64,000 bases of DNA from Pseudomonas sp. ACN8 (GCF_002303925.1 NZ_MRCS01000035.1:1-64000), one strand, 5' to 3'. Positions 52,368-61,882 are shown, numbered from the stretch's first letter. Notes: a model not told the origin generated them from the sequence alone. Numbers and translations are program-made.

Positions 52368-53785
52368 TGCCGCTGGGAATCCGGATTTTCCTGGTCTACG
52401 CATTGTTCATCGGCCTGACTGGCTACTTTGTGCTCAACACGGTCATGCAAGAGATCCGGCCCGGCGTTCGTCAGTCCACCGAAGAAACCCTGGTCGATAC
52501 CGCCAACCTGATGGCCGAGATCCTGCACGACGACTTCAAGGCCGGCAGCCTCAACCAGAACCGCTGGCCGGAACTGCTCAAGGCCTATGGTGAACGGCAG
52601 CCCGGAGCGAAAATCTGGGGCTTGCCAAAGAATCAGGTCAACCATCGCATTTACGTCACCGACGCCAAGGGCATTGTCATGCTGGACTCCAGCGGGGCGG
52701 CGGTGGGGCAGGATTACTCGCGCTGGAATGACGTCTACCTGACCCTGCGCGGCGAATACGGCGCTCGCTCCACGCGCAATGATGCGAACGATCCGGGGTC
52801 TTCGGTGATGCATGTCGGCGCGCCGATTCGCGACAACGGCCAGATCATCGGCGTGGTCACCGTGGCCAAGCCCAATAGCTCGTTGCAGCCTTATGTGGAT
52901 CGCACCGAGCGCCGGTTGCTGGCTTATGGCGCCGGGCTGATCGGGCTCGGTCTGCTGTTCGGCGCGTTGTTGTCCTGGTGGCTGAGCCGCGCCCTGCGAA
53001 GATTGACGGCGTACGCCCAAGGCGTCAGTGAAGGCCGGCGGGTTGAAGTGCCGCATTATCACGGCGGTGAGCTGGAGCAATTGGCTACAGCGGTGGAGCA
53101 GATGCGCACGCAGCTTGAAGGCAAGGCCTACGTCGAGCGCTACGTACACACCTTGACCCATGAGCTGAAGAGTCCGCTGGCGGCGATTCGTGGTGCGGCG
53201 GAGTTGCTGCAAGGCGAGATGCCGTTGGCCCAACGGCAGCGGTTTGTCGGCAACATCGACAGCGAAAGTGCGCGCATGCAGCAGTTGATCGAGCGCTTGC
53301 TGAATCTGGCTCAGGTCGAGCAGCGCCAGGGGCTGGAGGAGCGGGTGGCGGTGCCATTGGCGGCGTTGGTGAATGGCCTGCTGAACGCGCAAGCGGCGCG
53401 GATCGAAGGCAAACAGTTGCGCGTAGAGCAAACGATTCCATCGGACCTGGCGCTGATCGGCGAGCCGTTTTTGCTGCGTCAGGCACTGGGCAATCTGCTG
53501 GACAATGCGCTGGATTTCACCCCTGTTGAGGGGGGGCTGCGATTCACCGCCGAACGGGCAGGCGAGCAGGTCGAGTTCAAGCTTTTCAATCAGGCAGAGC
53601 CGATTCCCGACTATGCGTTGCCACGGTTGAGCGAGCGTTTCTATTCGTTGCCGAGACCGGACAGCGGGCGCAAAAGCACCGGGCTTGGGCTCAATTTTGT
53701 CGAGGAAGTGGTCAAGCTGCATGGCGGTACGATGAGCATCGGGAATGTCGATGGCGGTGTGGAAGTGACATTGCACTTACCTTAG
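52367..53785 (+). CDS. creC: sensor histidine kinase CreC
   Basis: This 472-residue membrane sensor has two membrane segments (about residues 5-25 and 185-205) around a periplasmic domain, then a HAMP region and a HisKA box with the phospho-acceptor in YVHTLTHELKSPLAAIRGA (near 265). The ATP-binding N box is LGNLLDNALDF, with a G box near RKSTGLGLNFVEEV. It phosphorylates CreB. It overlaps creB by one base. Confidence 0.94.
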   Translation: MPLGIRIFLVYALFIGLTGYFVLNTVMQEIRPGVRQSTEETLVDTANLMAEILHDDFKAGSLNQNRWPELLKAYGERQPGAKIWGLPKNQVNHRIYVTDAKGIVMLDSSGAAVGQDYSRWNDVYLTLRGEYGARSTRNDANDPGSSVMHVGAPIRDNGQIIGVVTVAKPNSSLQPYVDRTERRLLAYGAGLIGLGLLFGALLSWWLSRALRRLTAYAQGVSEGRRVEVPHYHGGELEQLATAVEQMRTQLEGKAYVERYVHTLTHELKSPLAAIRGAAELLQGEMPLAQRQRFVGNIDSESARMQQLIERLLNLAQVEQRQGLEERVAVPLAALVNGLLNAQAARIEGKQLRVEQTIPSDLALIGEPFLLRQALGNLLDNALDFTPVEGGLRFTAERAGEQVEFKLFNQAEPIPDYALPRLSERFYSLPRPDSGRKSTGLGLNFVEEVVKLHGGTMSIGNVDGGVEVTLHLP

Positions 53786-53798
53786 GACCGGCCCAGTC

Positions 53799-53814
53799 TC
53801 CACAAAGTCTCCAC
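53799..53814 (+). promoter_or_regulatory. cre-tag-like direct repeat before creD
   Basis: TCCAC-N6-TCCAC differs by one base per half from the published CreB tag TTCAC-N6-TTCAC. It lies 66 bp before the creD ATG, in the creC-creD gap. The spacing is exact, but the base change makes it a weak candidate. Confidence 0.45.
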
Positions 53815-53879
53815 ACTCCCTCCATTCATTCCTCACACAGCCCACCCAGACTTTCCCCATCAAAAACAGGGAGAGTCCC

Positions 53880-55250
53880 ATGAACCGTAGCCTGGCCCTA
53901 AAATTCGGGGCGATTGCCCTGTTGATTCTGTTATTGCTGGTTCCACTGCTGATGATCAACGGCGTGATCCAGGACCGCCAGCAATTGCGCGACGGCGTGC
54001 TCGAAGACATTGCCCGCAGTTCCAGTTACAGCCAGCAATTGAGCGGGCCGCTGATGGTGGTGCCATATCGTAAAGTCGTGCGCACCTGGAAGATCCACGA
54101 AAAAACCAACAAGCGTTATCAGGAGATCGGTGAGGAGCGCGGTCGGTTGTATTTTCTGCCGGAGCGCTTCGAAGTCGACGCAGACGTTCAGACCGAACTG
54201 CGTTCCCGAGGTATCTACCAGGCGCGGCTGTTCCATGCCGACAACCGCATCAGCGGCCACTTTTCCCTGCCGGTTCAACTGGGCATCAAGGAAGAGTTCG
54301 CCGATTACCGATTCGACCAGCCGTTCCTCGCCGTTGGTATCAGCGACATTCGGGGTATCGAAAACGCTTTGAAGCTTGAACTCAATGGCCAGAAACTGGA
54401 TTTCATTCCGGGCAGCCAGGTGGGCTGGCTGGGTGAAGGCGTCCACGTGACCCTGCCAGCGTTGGAGACAAAACAGGTCACGGAGTTGGCCTTCGGTTTT
54501 GACCTGAAACTGCAAGGCACCGGTCAGTTACAGATCCTGCCGGTGGGCAAGACCAGCAACGTTTCGCTGAATGCCAACTGGCCTCATCCAAGCTTCATCG
54601 GCAACTACCTGCCTGCCCAGCGCGAGATCACTGATCTAGGTTTTACCGCCCATTGGCAGACCTCGTTTTTCTCCACCAACCTGCAAGAAACCTTGAACAG
54701 CTGCGTGTCCCGCGGCAGTTGTGAGGCGTTGTCCGGTCGCAGCTTCGGGGTGAGCTTCATCGACCCGGTGGACCAGTACCTGAAAAGCGATCGGGCGATC
54801 AAATACGCGTTGCTGTTCATTGTCCTGACCTTCGCCGGGTTCTTCCTGTTCGAAGTGCTGAAATGCCTCGCGGTGCACCCGGTGCAATACGCGTTGGTGG
54901 GGGTGGCACTGGCGTTCTTCTACCTGTTGTTGCTGTCGTTGTCCGAGCACATCGGCTTTGCCCTGGCGTACCTGTTGTCAGCCAGCGGTTGTGTGTTGTT
55001 GATCGGGTTCTACGTTTGCCACGTGTTGCGCAGCGTGCGACACGGGCTGAGCTTTTCCGCGGGATTGGCGGCGTTGTATGGGCTGCTCTACGGGTTGTTG
55101 AGTGCAGAGGATTACGCGTTGTTGATGGGCTCGTTGCTGCTGTTCGGCTTGCTGGGCGTGTTCATGGTGCTGACCCGCAAGCTGGACTGGTACGGGGTTG
55201 GGCAAAAAACGCCGAAACCTTTGGACTTCGATATTGGAGCGGTGCAATGA
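53880..55250 (+). CDS. creD: inner-membrane protein CreD
   Basis: This 456-residue CreD-family protein has one N-terminal membrane segment (residues about 10-30), a large periplasmic domain, and about six C-terminal membrane segments from residue 305 onward. CreD is the main CreB target and affects envelope integrity and biofilm in pseudomonads. GGGAGAG precedes the ATG. It lies 94 bp after creC. Confidence 0.94.
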   Translation: MNRSLALKFGAIALLILLLLVPLLMINGVIQDRQQLRDGVLEDIARSSSYSQQLSGPLMVVPYRKVVRTWKIHEKTNKRYQEIGEERGRLYFLPERFEVDADVQTELRSRGIYQARLFHADNRISGHFSLPVQLGIKEEFADYRFDQPFLAVGISDIRGIENALKLELNGQKLDFIPGSQVGWLGEGVHVTLPALETKQVTELAFGFDLKLQGTGQLQILPVGKTSNVSLNANWPHPSFIGNYLPAQREITDLGFTAHWQTSFFSTNLQETLNSCVSRGSCEALSGRSFGVSFIDPVDQYLKSDRAIKYALLFIVLTFAGFFLFEVLKCLAVHPVQYALVGVALAFFYLLLLSLSEHIGFALAYLLSASGCVLLIGFYVCHVLRSVRHGLSFSAGLAALYGLLYGLLSAEDYALLMGSLLLFGLLGVFMVLTRKLDWYGVGQKTPKPLDFDIGAVQ

Positions 55251-55342
55251 GCCGGTCGGTGGGGTTGCGGGAGGACCAGCGAGAGGGGAGGGTGTTGGCG
55301 ACGCTGATTGCCGGGTTGTTTGAGCTGGATTCGTTGTGCTGC

Positions 55343-55408
55343 CATCGCGAGCAGGCTCGCTCCCACATGGGACCGCAGTCAAAGGTGGGAGCGAGCCTGC
55401 TCGCGAAG
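55343..55408. repeat. REPIN (CATCGCGAGCAGGCTCGCTCC type)
   Basis: Inverted arms flank about 22 bp between convergent creD and the glutathione S-transferase gene. The right end is GCGAAGG instead of GCGATGG. Confidence 0.87.
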
Positions 55409-55431
55409 GGGGTGGAGCAGTCAGCGAAGAT

Positions 55432-56061
55432 CTAAACCTTCGGCATCGTCGCAATCATCGAAGGCCGCTGGCTCACCTCGAAATACCACGCCGCCAACTG
55501 CGGATTCGCCGTGCGCCAATCCAGATCCGGATGGCGCAGGTCCAGGTAACCCAGTGCACAGGCCACGCTGATCGCGGCCACGTCGAAGTGGCAGGTCAGC
55601 TCGGCAATCGCGTCCTTTTCCAGCAATGCCAGGGCGCGACGGATCTTGTTGCGCTGGCCGTCGAGCCATTCGTCCCAGTGCTTTTCCGGGGCGCGCAGGG
55701 CGGTTTCGTAGCGTACCAGCACGGCCGCGTCCATGATCCCGTCGGCCAGCGACGCGAGGGTCAGGCGCCGCCAGCGGGCCGAGCCTTCGCGGGGGATCAG
55801 CGGGTTGCCGACGTGCTGGTGGTCGAGGTAGTCGAGGATGACCCGGCTGTCGTGGATGATGTTGCCGTCGGCCAGGCGCAGGGCCGGGATTTTGCTCAGC
55901 GGGTTATCTTCGATCAGGGTCAGGTCCGGGTTGACCGGGGTGAGCACGCTGGTCTGCAACGCCACACGATTCTGCTGGCCGGTTTCGTGCAGCAGCACCA
56001 TGACTTTGCGAACGAAGGGAGAGAGCGGGTTGTGGTACAGGGTCATGCTCGGGGCGGACAT
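55432..56061 (-). CDS. glutathione S-transferase family protein
   Basis: This 209-residue GST-like protein has a thioredoxin-fold N-domain (MTLYHNPLSPFVRKVMVLLHE, catalytic Ser/Pro region SPFVRK) and the cis-Pro/Asp motif NPLSKIPAL near residues 48-56. A helical C-domain follows. The starts MSAPSM (56061) and MTLYHN (56046) are both possible; neither has a strong Shine-Dalgarno. The physiological substrate is unknown. Confidence 0.85.
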   Translation of the reverse strand: MSAPSMTLYHNPLSPFVRKVMVLLHETGQQNRVALQTSVLTPVNPDLTLIEDNPLSKIPALRLADGNIIHDSRVILDYLDHQHVGNPLIPREGSARWRRLTLASLADGIMDAAVLVRYETALRAPEKHWDEWLDGQRNKIRRALALLEKDAIAELTCHFDVAAISVACALGYLDLRHPDLDWRTANPQLAAWYFEVSQRPSMIATMPKV

Positions 56062-56134
56062 GGCAGCGTCTCGGTCGGTGGCAGTGACGGGCAGCATAGC
56101 GTGTTGGAGCGATAGCTCAAGATGGCAAACACCC

Positions 56135-56224
56135 TTGTAGGAGTGAGCCTGCTCGCGATGGCGATGTGTGAGGCAATTCAATGTCGACTGATACGGCCCC
56201 ATCGCGAGCAGGCTCGCTCCTACA
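56135..56224. repeat. REPIN (GGAGTGAGCCTGCTCGCGATGG type)
   Basis: Inverted arms flank about 40 bp just upstream of the glutathione S-transferase gene and directly after the small membrane gene at 56220. Confidence 0.87.
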
Positions 56225-56408
56225 GGGGGCAGCAGCGTTGGAATAGACCGCGAAGGGCCAGGGCTGCGGGGATGCCCAAGCCCAGCCAGCTAAGTGAATC
56301 CCACACACCATCACCGAGCAACGCGGCAAACAACCCGGCCGCGCTGAGCACTGCGATGACGGTCGGAATGGCAAATACCTTCCAGAAGTTCGACTGCCGG
56401 GGCTTCAT
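56220..56408 (-). CDS. small membrane protein of the iron cluster
   Basis: This 62-residue protein has two hydrophobic segments (FWKVFAIPTVIAVLSAAGLFAALL and LSWLGLGIPAALALRGLF). I do not know a function. Its ATG (56408) overlaps the PepSY gene stop by four bases, so it is probably translated together with it. Small proteins in this position are common next to PepSY-type iron genes. Confidence 0.65.
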   Translation of the reverse strand: MKPRQSNFWKVFAIPTVIAVLSAAGLFAALLGDGVWDSLSWLGLGIPAALALRGLFQRCCPL

Positions 56409-57535
56409 GCCACGTTCTCCGCTTTTTCCGGCACCGGCCTGACCGCCTTGCGCCGCACCACCCACAGGTAGACCCCGCTGCCGAGCACGATGATGGTCAG
56501 CACATCCAGGGTCGCCCAGAGTATCTGCATCGGCATGCCACCGTAGTCACCGAAGTGCAGCGGTTGCGACATGCCCATGGCGTCCATGTACCACGGTCGT
56601 TCGGCCACGGCGGTGACTTGCAGGGTGCTGGCATCGATCAGTACCGGCGTCAGCAGGTGTGAGGTCAGGTGCGTGCGGCCTTTCATGAACACCGCGTAAT
56701 GGTGTTCGCTGGAAAACCGCGTGCCAGGAAAGGCGATGAAGTCCGGCTGCATGCCCGGTGCGACTTCCTTGGCGATGTCGAGCAAACGGGTCGCGGGCGC
56801 GAGTTGCGTCAGCGGTGGCGCATCGCGGTACGGCGCGACCATCGCGCTCAGGCTGTCGTTGCGCCAGGCGGCAATGATCAGGTCGGCGCAGGCGCTGATC
56901 ACGCCCGTCACGCCGACCACCAGAGCCCAGGTCAGCGTCACGACGCCGATCAGGTTATGCAGGTCGAGCCAGCGCAGGCGGGTGGATTTTTCCTGGCGCA
57001 CGGTGGCGAATTTCAAGCGGCGCATGAACGGCAGGTACAGCACCGTGCCGGAGACAATCGCCACCACGAACAGAATGCCCATGAACGCCAGCAGCAACTT
57101 GCCCGGCAGCCCGGCAAACATGTCCACGTGCAGGCGCAGCATGGTCATCATGAAACCGCCGTTGGCCGATGGCGTTTCCAGTGCTTCGCCGGTACGGGCG
57201 TCCAGCATGAAAGTGTGGGACGCGTTCGGCTCGGTGCCCGCGGTCGCGGCCATGATGGTCAGCACCGCGTTGGGTTCATCGTCCTCGAAGCCGAAATACT
57301 GCATGACTTCACCGGGGCGATGCTTCTCGGCCGCTTCCACCAACTGCTGCAAATTCAGGTGCGGGGTGTCCGCCGGCATTTCCTTCACGTCAGGCGCATC
57401 GCCCAGCAAGTGGTCGATCTCGTGGTGAAAGATCAGCGGCAGGCCGGTCAGTGCCAGCAGCAACAGGAACACCGTACAAATCAGGCTGGCCCAGGTATGA
57501 ACAGCGGACCAGCGGCGAATTGTTTTACTTTTCAT
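56405..57535 (-). CDS. PepSY-associated transmembrane protein
   Basis: This 376-residue inner-membrane protein has about four membrane segments and PepSY-type periplasmic domains (family PF03929), starting MKSKTIRRWSAVHTWASLI. Related proteins next to siderophore receptors act as ferric-siderophore reductases or uptake helpers. A GAAGG site precedes the ATG. A hairpin with T tract separates it from the receptor gene, so it may be transcribed at a reduced level. Confidence 0.85.
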   Translation of the reverse strand: MKSKTIRRWSAVHTWASLICTVFLLLLALTGLPLIFHHEIDHLLGDAPDVKEMPADTPHLNLQQLVEAAEKHRPGEVMQYFGFEDDEPNAVLTIMAATAGTEPNASHTFMLDARTGEALETPSANGGFMMTMLRLHVDMFAGLPGKLLLAFMGILFVVAIVSGTVLYLPFMRRLKFATVRQEKSTRLRWLDLHNLIGVVTLTWALVVGVTGVISACADLIIAAWRNDSLSAMVAPYRDAPPLTQLAPATRLLDIAKEVAPGMQPDFIAFPGTRFSSEHHYAVFMKGRTHLTSHLLTPVLIDASTLQVTAVAERPWYMDAMGMSQPLHFGDYGGMPMQILWATLDVLTIIVLGSGVYLWVVRRKAVRPVPEKAENVA

Positions 57536-57548
57536 TTCATAGCCTTCA

Positions 57549-57579
57549 GAAAAACCAAAGCCGTCCACGAAGGACGGCC
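57549..57579 (-). terminator. terminator-like hairpin between receptor and PepSY genes
   Basis: On the minus strand GCCGTCC/GGACGGC with a 5-base loop is followed by TTTGGTTTTT. It comes after the receptor stop and directly before the PepSY gene, so it probably reduces read-through rather than ending the operon. Confidence 0.7.
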
Positions 57580-57607
57580 TGGTCATTGGGCGTGTCAGCT
57601 CAACGCG

Positions 57608-60043
57608 TTACCACTTGTAGGTTGCACTTGCGACGACACTGCGCTGGTCGCCGTAGTAGCAGTAGTAGCTGTCGCAAGTCGAGATGTAGTCCTTGTCGAA
57701 CAGGTTGGTCGCGTTAACGGCCAGCGAAGCGCCTTTGAGGCTGTTGTCCAGGCGACCGAGGTCGTAGTGAACCACCGCGTCGAACACCGTGTAGGCATCG
57801 GCCTTGCCCAGCCAGGTGTTGGCCTGGTCGCCATAGGTATTGCCGGTATAGCGCGCGCCGGCACCAATGCCGAAGCCGTCCAGCACGCCGTTGTGCCAGG
57901 TGTAGTCGCCCCATACCGACGCTTGCTGGTTAGGCATCAGTTGCAGGCGATTGCCCTTGTAGATGCCCTCTTGCACTTCGGATTTTGCCAGGGTGTAGGC
58001 AGCGGTGACCTTGAGGTTTTCGGTCACGTCGGAAACGGCTTCCAGCTCCAGGCCTTTGACTTTCACTTCGCCGGTCTGGCTGGTGACTGTCACGTTGCCC
58101 ACGTTGTTGGTGACGGAAACGTTTTTCTGGGTCAGGTCATACACAGCTGCCGTCAGCAGGGTGTTGCTGCCCGGTGGCTGGTACTTGATTCCCAGTTCCC
58201 ATTGCTTGCCTTCGGTCGGCTTGAACGACTCGGTCGGCGAGGCGACGGCATTGCTGGTCGGCTGGAACGATTCGGCGTAGGACAGGTAGGGCACGAAGCC
58301 CGAGTCGAACACGTAGCTGATCGCCGCGTTGCCGCTGAAGTTCTTGTCGCGTTCGGTGTTGGTGGCATCGCCCTTGTTGAAGAACGTGGTACCGGTGTGG
58401 ACCCAGTCTTCACGACCGCCGAGGGTCAGGCGCCATTGGCCGAGGGCCATCTGGTCCTGGATGTACAGGCCGGTCTGCTGAGTCTTCTGTTCGTAGTCAT
58501 AGAAGGCAGTGGAGCGTGGCGGACGGGTGATCGGCAAGCCATAGACCGGGTCGTTGACGTTGATGTCAGGTGCGGTGCCGAAGATCGAGAGGTAGTTGGT
58601 GGTGTTGCGCTGGTGATCCAGGCCGATCAGCAAGGTGTGACTGACGTCGCCGGTGACGAAGTCGCCCTGGAAATTGTTGTCCACGGCGAATTGGGCGATG
58701 TCTTCGTCGACATTGGTAGTGCCACGGCCGGTGTTGCCTTGATCGTCGACAATAGACCCGTAAGAGGGGCCGTAGCTGTTGACGGTCACGGCCTGGAACG
58801 ACAGCTCCGACTTGGTGTAGCGCAGGTTCTGCCGGAACTGCCAGACATCGTTCAGGCGGTGTTCGAAGGCATAACCCAGCGCGTAGTAGGTGCGGTCGTA
58901 GAAGTCGTAGTTCGGGTCACCCAGGTTCTTGTGGTGGGAGATATCGCCGAACGGCATGTCGATCTTGGTGCCCTGGATCGGATAGAACTGGCTGGTGATA
59001 CCGGTATCGTCACGGGTGAACTGCGTGAGCAGGGTGAGTTTGGTGTCTTCGTCGATGTTCCAGGTCAGGCTCGGCGCAATGTTGTAGCGCTTGTCATCGA
59101 TGTGGTCGATGGGTGTGCCGCCGTCGCGCAGTACGCCGCTGAGGCTGTACAGGAACTGGCCTTCGTCATCGATCTTGCCGGTGCTGGCGAAGTTGATCTG
59201 GCGATGATTGTCGCTGCCGTATTGCAACTGGATCTCGCTGCTGGCTTCAGCGCTCGGGCGACGGCTGACCATGTCCAGCAGGCCGCCCGGCGGGGTCTGG
59301 CCGTACACCGAGGAGGCCGGGCCGCGCAGCAGCGCCAGGCGGTCGAGGTTCCAGGTTTCCTGTTTCGGGTTGGAGTACACACCTTTTGGCAGTGGCAGGC
59401 CGTCGAGGAATTGAGTCGGCTCGAAACCCCGCACGCGCAACCAGTCGGCGCGAGTGTCGCTGCCGAAGCTGCTGGAGGTGATGCCCGGCAAGTAGCGCAC
59501 GGCATCGTCGAGGGTGTGGGCGTTGCGGTCGTCCATCTGCTCACGAGTGACGACCGAAATCGAACGCGGCGCCTCGACCAGCGCGGTGTCGGTCTTGGTG
59601 CCGGCGGCGGTGCGCTTGGCCAGGTAGCCCTGTACCGGACCCCATGCGCTTTCAGAATCTTGCACGCCGATCACGCTGGTTGCCGGCAAATCCATCACAC
59701 CCTCGGGCACGGCCTCCAGGCTGTAGGTGCCCGCACTGCTCTGTACCAGTTGCAGCCCGGTGCCGCGCAGGGCTTCGCGCAGGGCGCCGGCAGCGTCGAA
59801 CTGGCCTTTGACCGGCGCCGAGGTCTTGCCCGCCGCCAGGGATGGATTCAACGACAGGGCCAAACCGGCCTGGCTGGCGATCTGGTTCAGGATGCTGGCC
59901 AGCGGCGCGGCCGGCAGGTTGTAGGCGCGGACGCTGGACGCCTGTTCAGCGGCGACCAGTTGGCTGCTGGCCAACGGGGTGCAAAGGGCAATGGCGACCG
60001 CCAGCAAACTGCGGCGCAACAGGGAGTCTAGCGAACGAGGCAT
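57608..60043 (-). CDS. TonB-dependent siderophore receptor with N-terminal signalling domain
   Basis: This 811-residue outer-membrane receptor has a signal peptide (residues 1-40), an STN signalling domain (residues about 50-100, SLNPSLAAGKTSAPVKGQF), a plug domain (about 150-270, SISVVTREQMDD) and a 22-strand barrel ending in VVASATYKW. The terminal aromatic residue is the usual outer-membrane signature. It receives a siderophore and signals through the adjacent FecR-like protein to the ECF sigma factor. AGGAG lies 8 nt before the ATG at 60043. The siderophore is unknown. Confidence 0.92.
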   Translation of the reverse strand: MPRSLDSLLRRSLLAVAIALCTPLASSQLVAAEQASSVRAYNLPAAPLASILNQIASQAGLALSLNPSLAAGKTSAPVKGQFDAAGALREALRGTGLQLVQSSAGTYSLEAVPEGVMDLPATSVIGVQDSESAWGPVQGYLAKRTAAGTKTDTALVEAPRSISVVTREQMDDRNAHTLDDAVRYLPGITSSSFGSDTRADWLRVRGFEPTQFLDGLPLPKGVYSNPKQETWNLDRLALLRGPASSVYGQTPPGGLLDMVSRRPSAEASSEIQLQYGSDNHRQINFASTGKIDDEGQFLYSLSGVLRDGGTPIDHIDDKRYNIAPSLTWNIDEDTKLTLLTQFTRDDTGITSQFYPIQGTKIDMPFGDISHHKNLGDPNYDFYDRTYYALGYAFEHRLNDVWQFRQNLRYTKSELSFQAVTVNSYGPSYGSIVDDQGNTGRGTTNVDEDIAQFAVDNNFQGDFVTGDVSHTLLIGLDHQRNTTNYLSIFGTAPDINVNDPVYGLPITRPPRSTAFYDYEQKTQQTGLYIQDQMALGQWRLTLGGREDWVHTGTTFFNKGDATNTERDKNFSGNAAISYVFDSGFVPYLSYAESFQPTSNAVASPTESFKPTEGKQWELGIKYQPPGSNTLLTAAVYDLTQKNVSVTNNVGNVTVTSQTGEVKVKGLELEAVSDVTENLKVTAAYTLAKSEVQEGIYKGNRLQLMPNQQASVWGDYTWHNGVLDGFGIGAGARYTGNTYGDQANTWLGKADAYTVFDAVVHYDLGRLDNSLKGASLAVNATNLFDKDYISTCDSYYCYYGDQRSVVASATYKW

Positions 60044-60194
60044 ACAGCGGCTCCTGAATGGAAACATTTCTCAATTGCCTGTGTGCCGAACGAAAATCAA
60101 AAAGTGATAGGGCTGGATGAAAATAATTTCGATTCAGAAGTCGGTTGCGGCTGGTATTGGGTCAAACCGGTTTTTGCGGGGAGTCGAACGCCGT

Positions 60195-60258
60195 CATCGC
60201 GAGCAAGCTCGTTCCCACATTTTGAAATGCATTCCAATGTGGGAGCTTGCTCGCGATG
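60195..60258. repeat. degenerate REPIN
   Basis: The left arm CATCGCGAGCAAGCTCGTTCC is intact. The right arm lacks the GAGC-A part (GGGAGCTTGCTCGCGATG). It is in the receptor-FecR gap. Confidence 0.75.
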
Positions 60259-60282
60259 ACGGTTAATCAGACACAAAGCATT

Positions 60283-61257
60283 TCAGGGTTTGGTATCGGC
60301 CTTGGCCACGACCTTCACCCACCATTGCGTGTGCTGTTCGATCTGCACCGGCAGGGTCGGCAGCAGGGCATTGAGTGCCAGGTCGGTGTCGCGCAGCGGG
60401 AAGCTGCCGGTGATGCGCAGGTCGGCCACTTCCGGCGCGACGCCGACGTAACCGTTTCGATAGCGGCCGATTTCATGCACCAGATCTTCCAGCCGCGTGT
60501 TGTCCACCACCAGCATGCCGCGGGTCCAGGCATCCGCGCCAAGGTTGACCGCCAGAACCGGACCCAGGCCGTTGTTGCGGATCAGCACCTGCTGGCCTTC
60601 ACGCAGAATCAGTTCGTCAGGGTTGGACTCAGGGTGAACCGCCACTGCCGACTGCAAAACGCTCAAGCGCGTTCCATCTTCCTCGCGCTTGACCAGAAAC
60701 CGCGTACCCAGCGCACGCATGCTGCCTTCGCGGGTTTCGACGATGAACGGCCGGGGATCGCCATGACCGGTTTCAACCAGGATTTCGCCTTCCTGAAGCA
60801 CGATGCGCCGCTGCTTTTCATCGAAACGCAGATCCAGCGCGCTGTGGGTATTGAGATTGATCAGCGTGCCGTCAGCCAGACGCAGGGTGCGCTGCTCGCC
60901 AACGGCGGTGCGCTGGTCGGCCAGCCAATAGTCGATCGGCAGGTAACGATCCCCGGCGAACAGGGCCAGGCCGATCACGGCAACGATACTGGCGACACCG
61001 TTGCCAAGCTTGCGCACTCGCCGACGAATGCCTATGCGCGACTGCAGCAAGGCCGTGCGGGCCGGGCCGCTGGCCACGCTGAAACGCTGGTCGAGCATCC
61101 CCAGCTGGCGCCAGGCGCGGGCGTGCTCTTCGTGGGCCGCGTGCCACTTGGCGAACTCTTCGCGCTCTACCGGGTTGGCGGAGTCCATGGACAACTGCCA
61201 GGCAATTGCCGCGTCCAGCACGCTGGCCGATACCGGTTTGGAGTTGAGCGGGTTCAT
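60283..61257 (-). CDS. FecR-like anti-sigma/sigma regulator
   Basis: This 324-residue protein has a cytoplasmic N-domain (residues about 1-85, DUF4880-like, AWQLSMDSANPVEREEFAKW), one membrane segment (about 90-105, VASIVAVIGLALFAG) and a periplasmic FecR domain with C-terminal STN-interacting part. It controls the ECF sigma and reads the receptor's STN domain. It overlaps the sigma gene by four bases. Confidence 0.9.
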   Translation of the reverse strand: MNPLNSKPVSASVLDAAIAWQLSMDSANPVEREEFAKWHAAHEEHARAWRQLGMLDQRFSVASGPARTALLQSRIGIRRRVRKLGNGVASIVAVIGLALFAGDRYLPIDYWLADQRTAVGEQRTLRLADGTLINLNTHSALDLRFDEKQRRIVLQEGEILVETGHGDPRPFIVETREGSMRALGTRFLVKREEDGTRLSVLQSAVAVHPESNPDELILREGQQVLIRNNGLGPVLAVNLGADAWTRGMLVVDNTRLEDLVHEIGRYRNGYVGVAPEVADLRITGSFPLRDTDLALNALLPTLPVQIEQHTQWWVKVVAKADTKP

Positions 61258-61772
61258 GTCGGCTCACCATACAGCGCGATGTAGCACTGGCGAATGCCTT
61301 GGGCCAGGTACTGGCGCACCCGGGGCACCGACACACCGAGGCGCTCGGCGATTTCTGCGTGGCCGAGGCCGTCGAGGCGGTTGTAGAGGAACGCTGCCCG
61401 GGCCTTGCTGGAAAGCTTGCCGAGTAGGCGGTCGATGTTTTTCAGGTCTTCGAGGATCATTTGCTGTTCTTCCACCGACGGTTGTTCGGCTTCGGGAATC
61501 AGCATCAGCTCGGTGAGGTAGGCCTGTTCGAGTGCGGCGCGACGGAAGTAATCGAACAGCAGGCCCTTGGCGATCGCCACCAGGAACGCCCGGGGCTCGC
61601 GCGGGACCTTCAGTTCCTCGCGGCCCAGCAAGCGCACGAAAGTGTCCTGGCTCAGGTCTTCGGCCCGCTGTGGGCAGGCGACGTTGCGCCGAAGCCAGGC
61701 CAATAGCCAGCCGCGATGGTCGCGATATAACGCACCGACGAGCTCACTTTGAGGGCTTGGAACTGACGACAC
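61254..61772 (-). CDS. ECF sigma factor (FecI-like)
   Basis: This 172-residue ECF sigma has region 2 (HRGWLLAWLRRNVACPQRAEDLSQDTFVRLL) and region 4 (LDGLGHAEIAERLGVSVPRVRQYLAQG). FecI-like factors activate the adjacent receptor gene after siderophore sensing. A Fur-like site lies 30 bp upstream of the ATG, consistent with iron control. Confidence 0.92.
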   Translation of the reverse strand: MSSVPSPQSELVGALYRDHRGWLLAWLRRNVACPQRAEDLSQDTFVRLLGREELKVPREPRAFLVAIAKGLLFDYFRRAALEQAYLTELMLIPEAEQPSVEEQQMILEDLKNIDRLLGKLSSKARAAFLYNRLDGLGHAEIAERLGVSVPRVRQYLAQGIRQCYIALYGEPT

Positions 61773-61801
61773 GCCGCATCACCGATTGGGAAGTATTAAC
61801 T

Positions 61802-61817
61802 AACGAGAATTGTTCGC
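61802..61817. promoter_or_regulatory. possible Fur box before the sigma factor gene
   Basis: On the sigma-gene strand GCGAACAATTCTCGTT matches 13 of 16 positions of a common Pseudomonas Fur-box pattern GCGAATGATTCTCATT. The remaining flank is poorly symmetric. The location suits repression under iron excess. Confidence 0.45.
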
Positions 61818-61882
61818 GATTGTGGCAGAGGCGAGGGAGGTAAGCAATTGGCGTTGGTCGGGTGGGAATCTGGTGACGGCTT

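Noticed and set aside
56669..60031. 1120-residue open frame antisense to the receptor gene
   Set aside because: Covers the receptor and PepSY genes on the other strand and has no recognisable domain.
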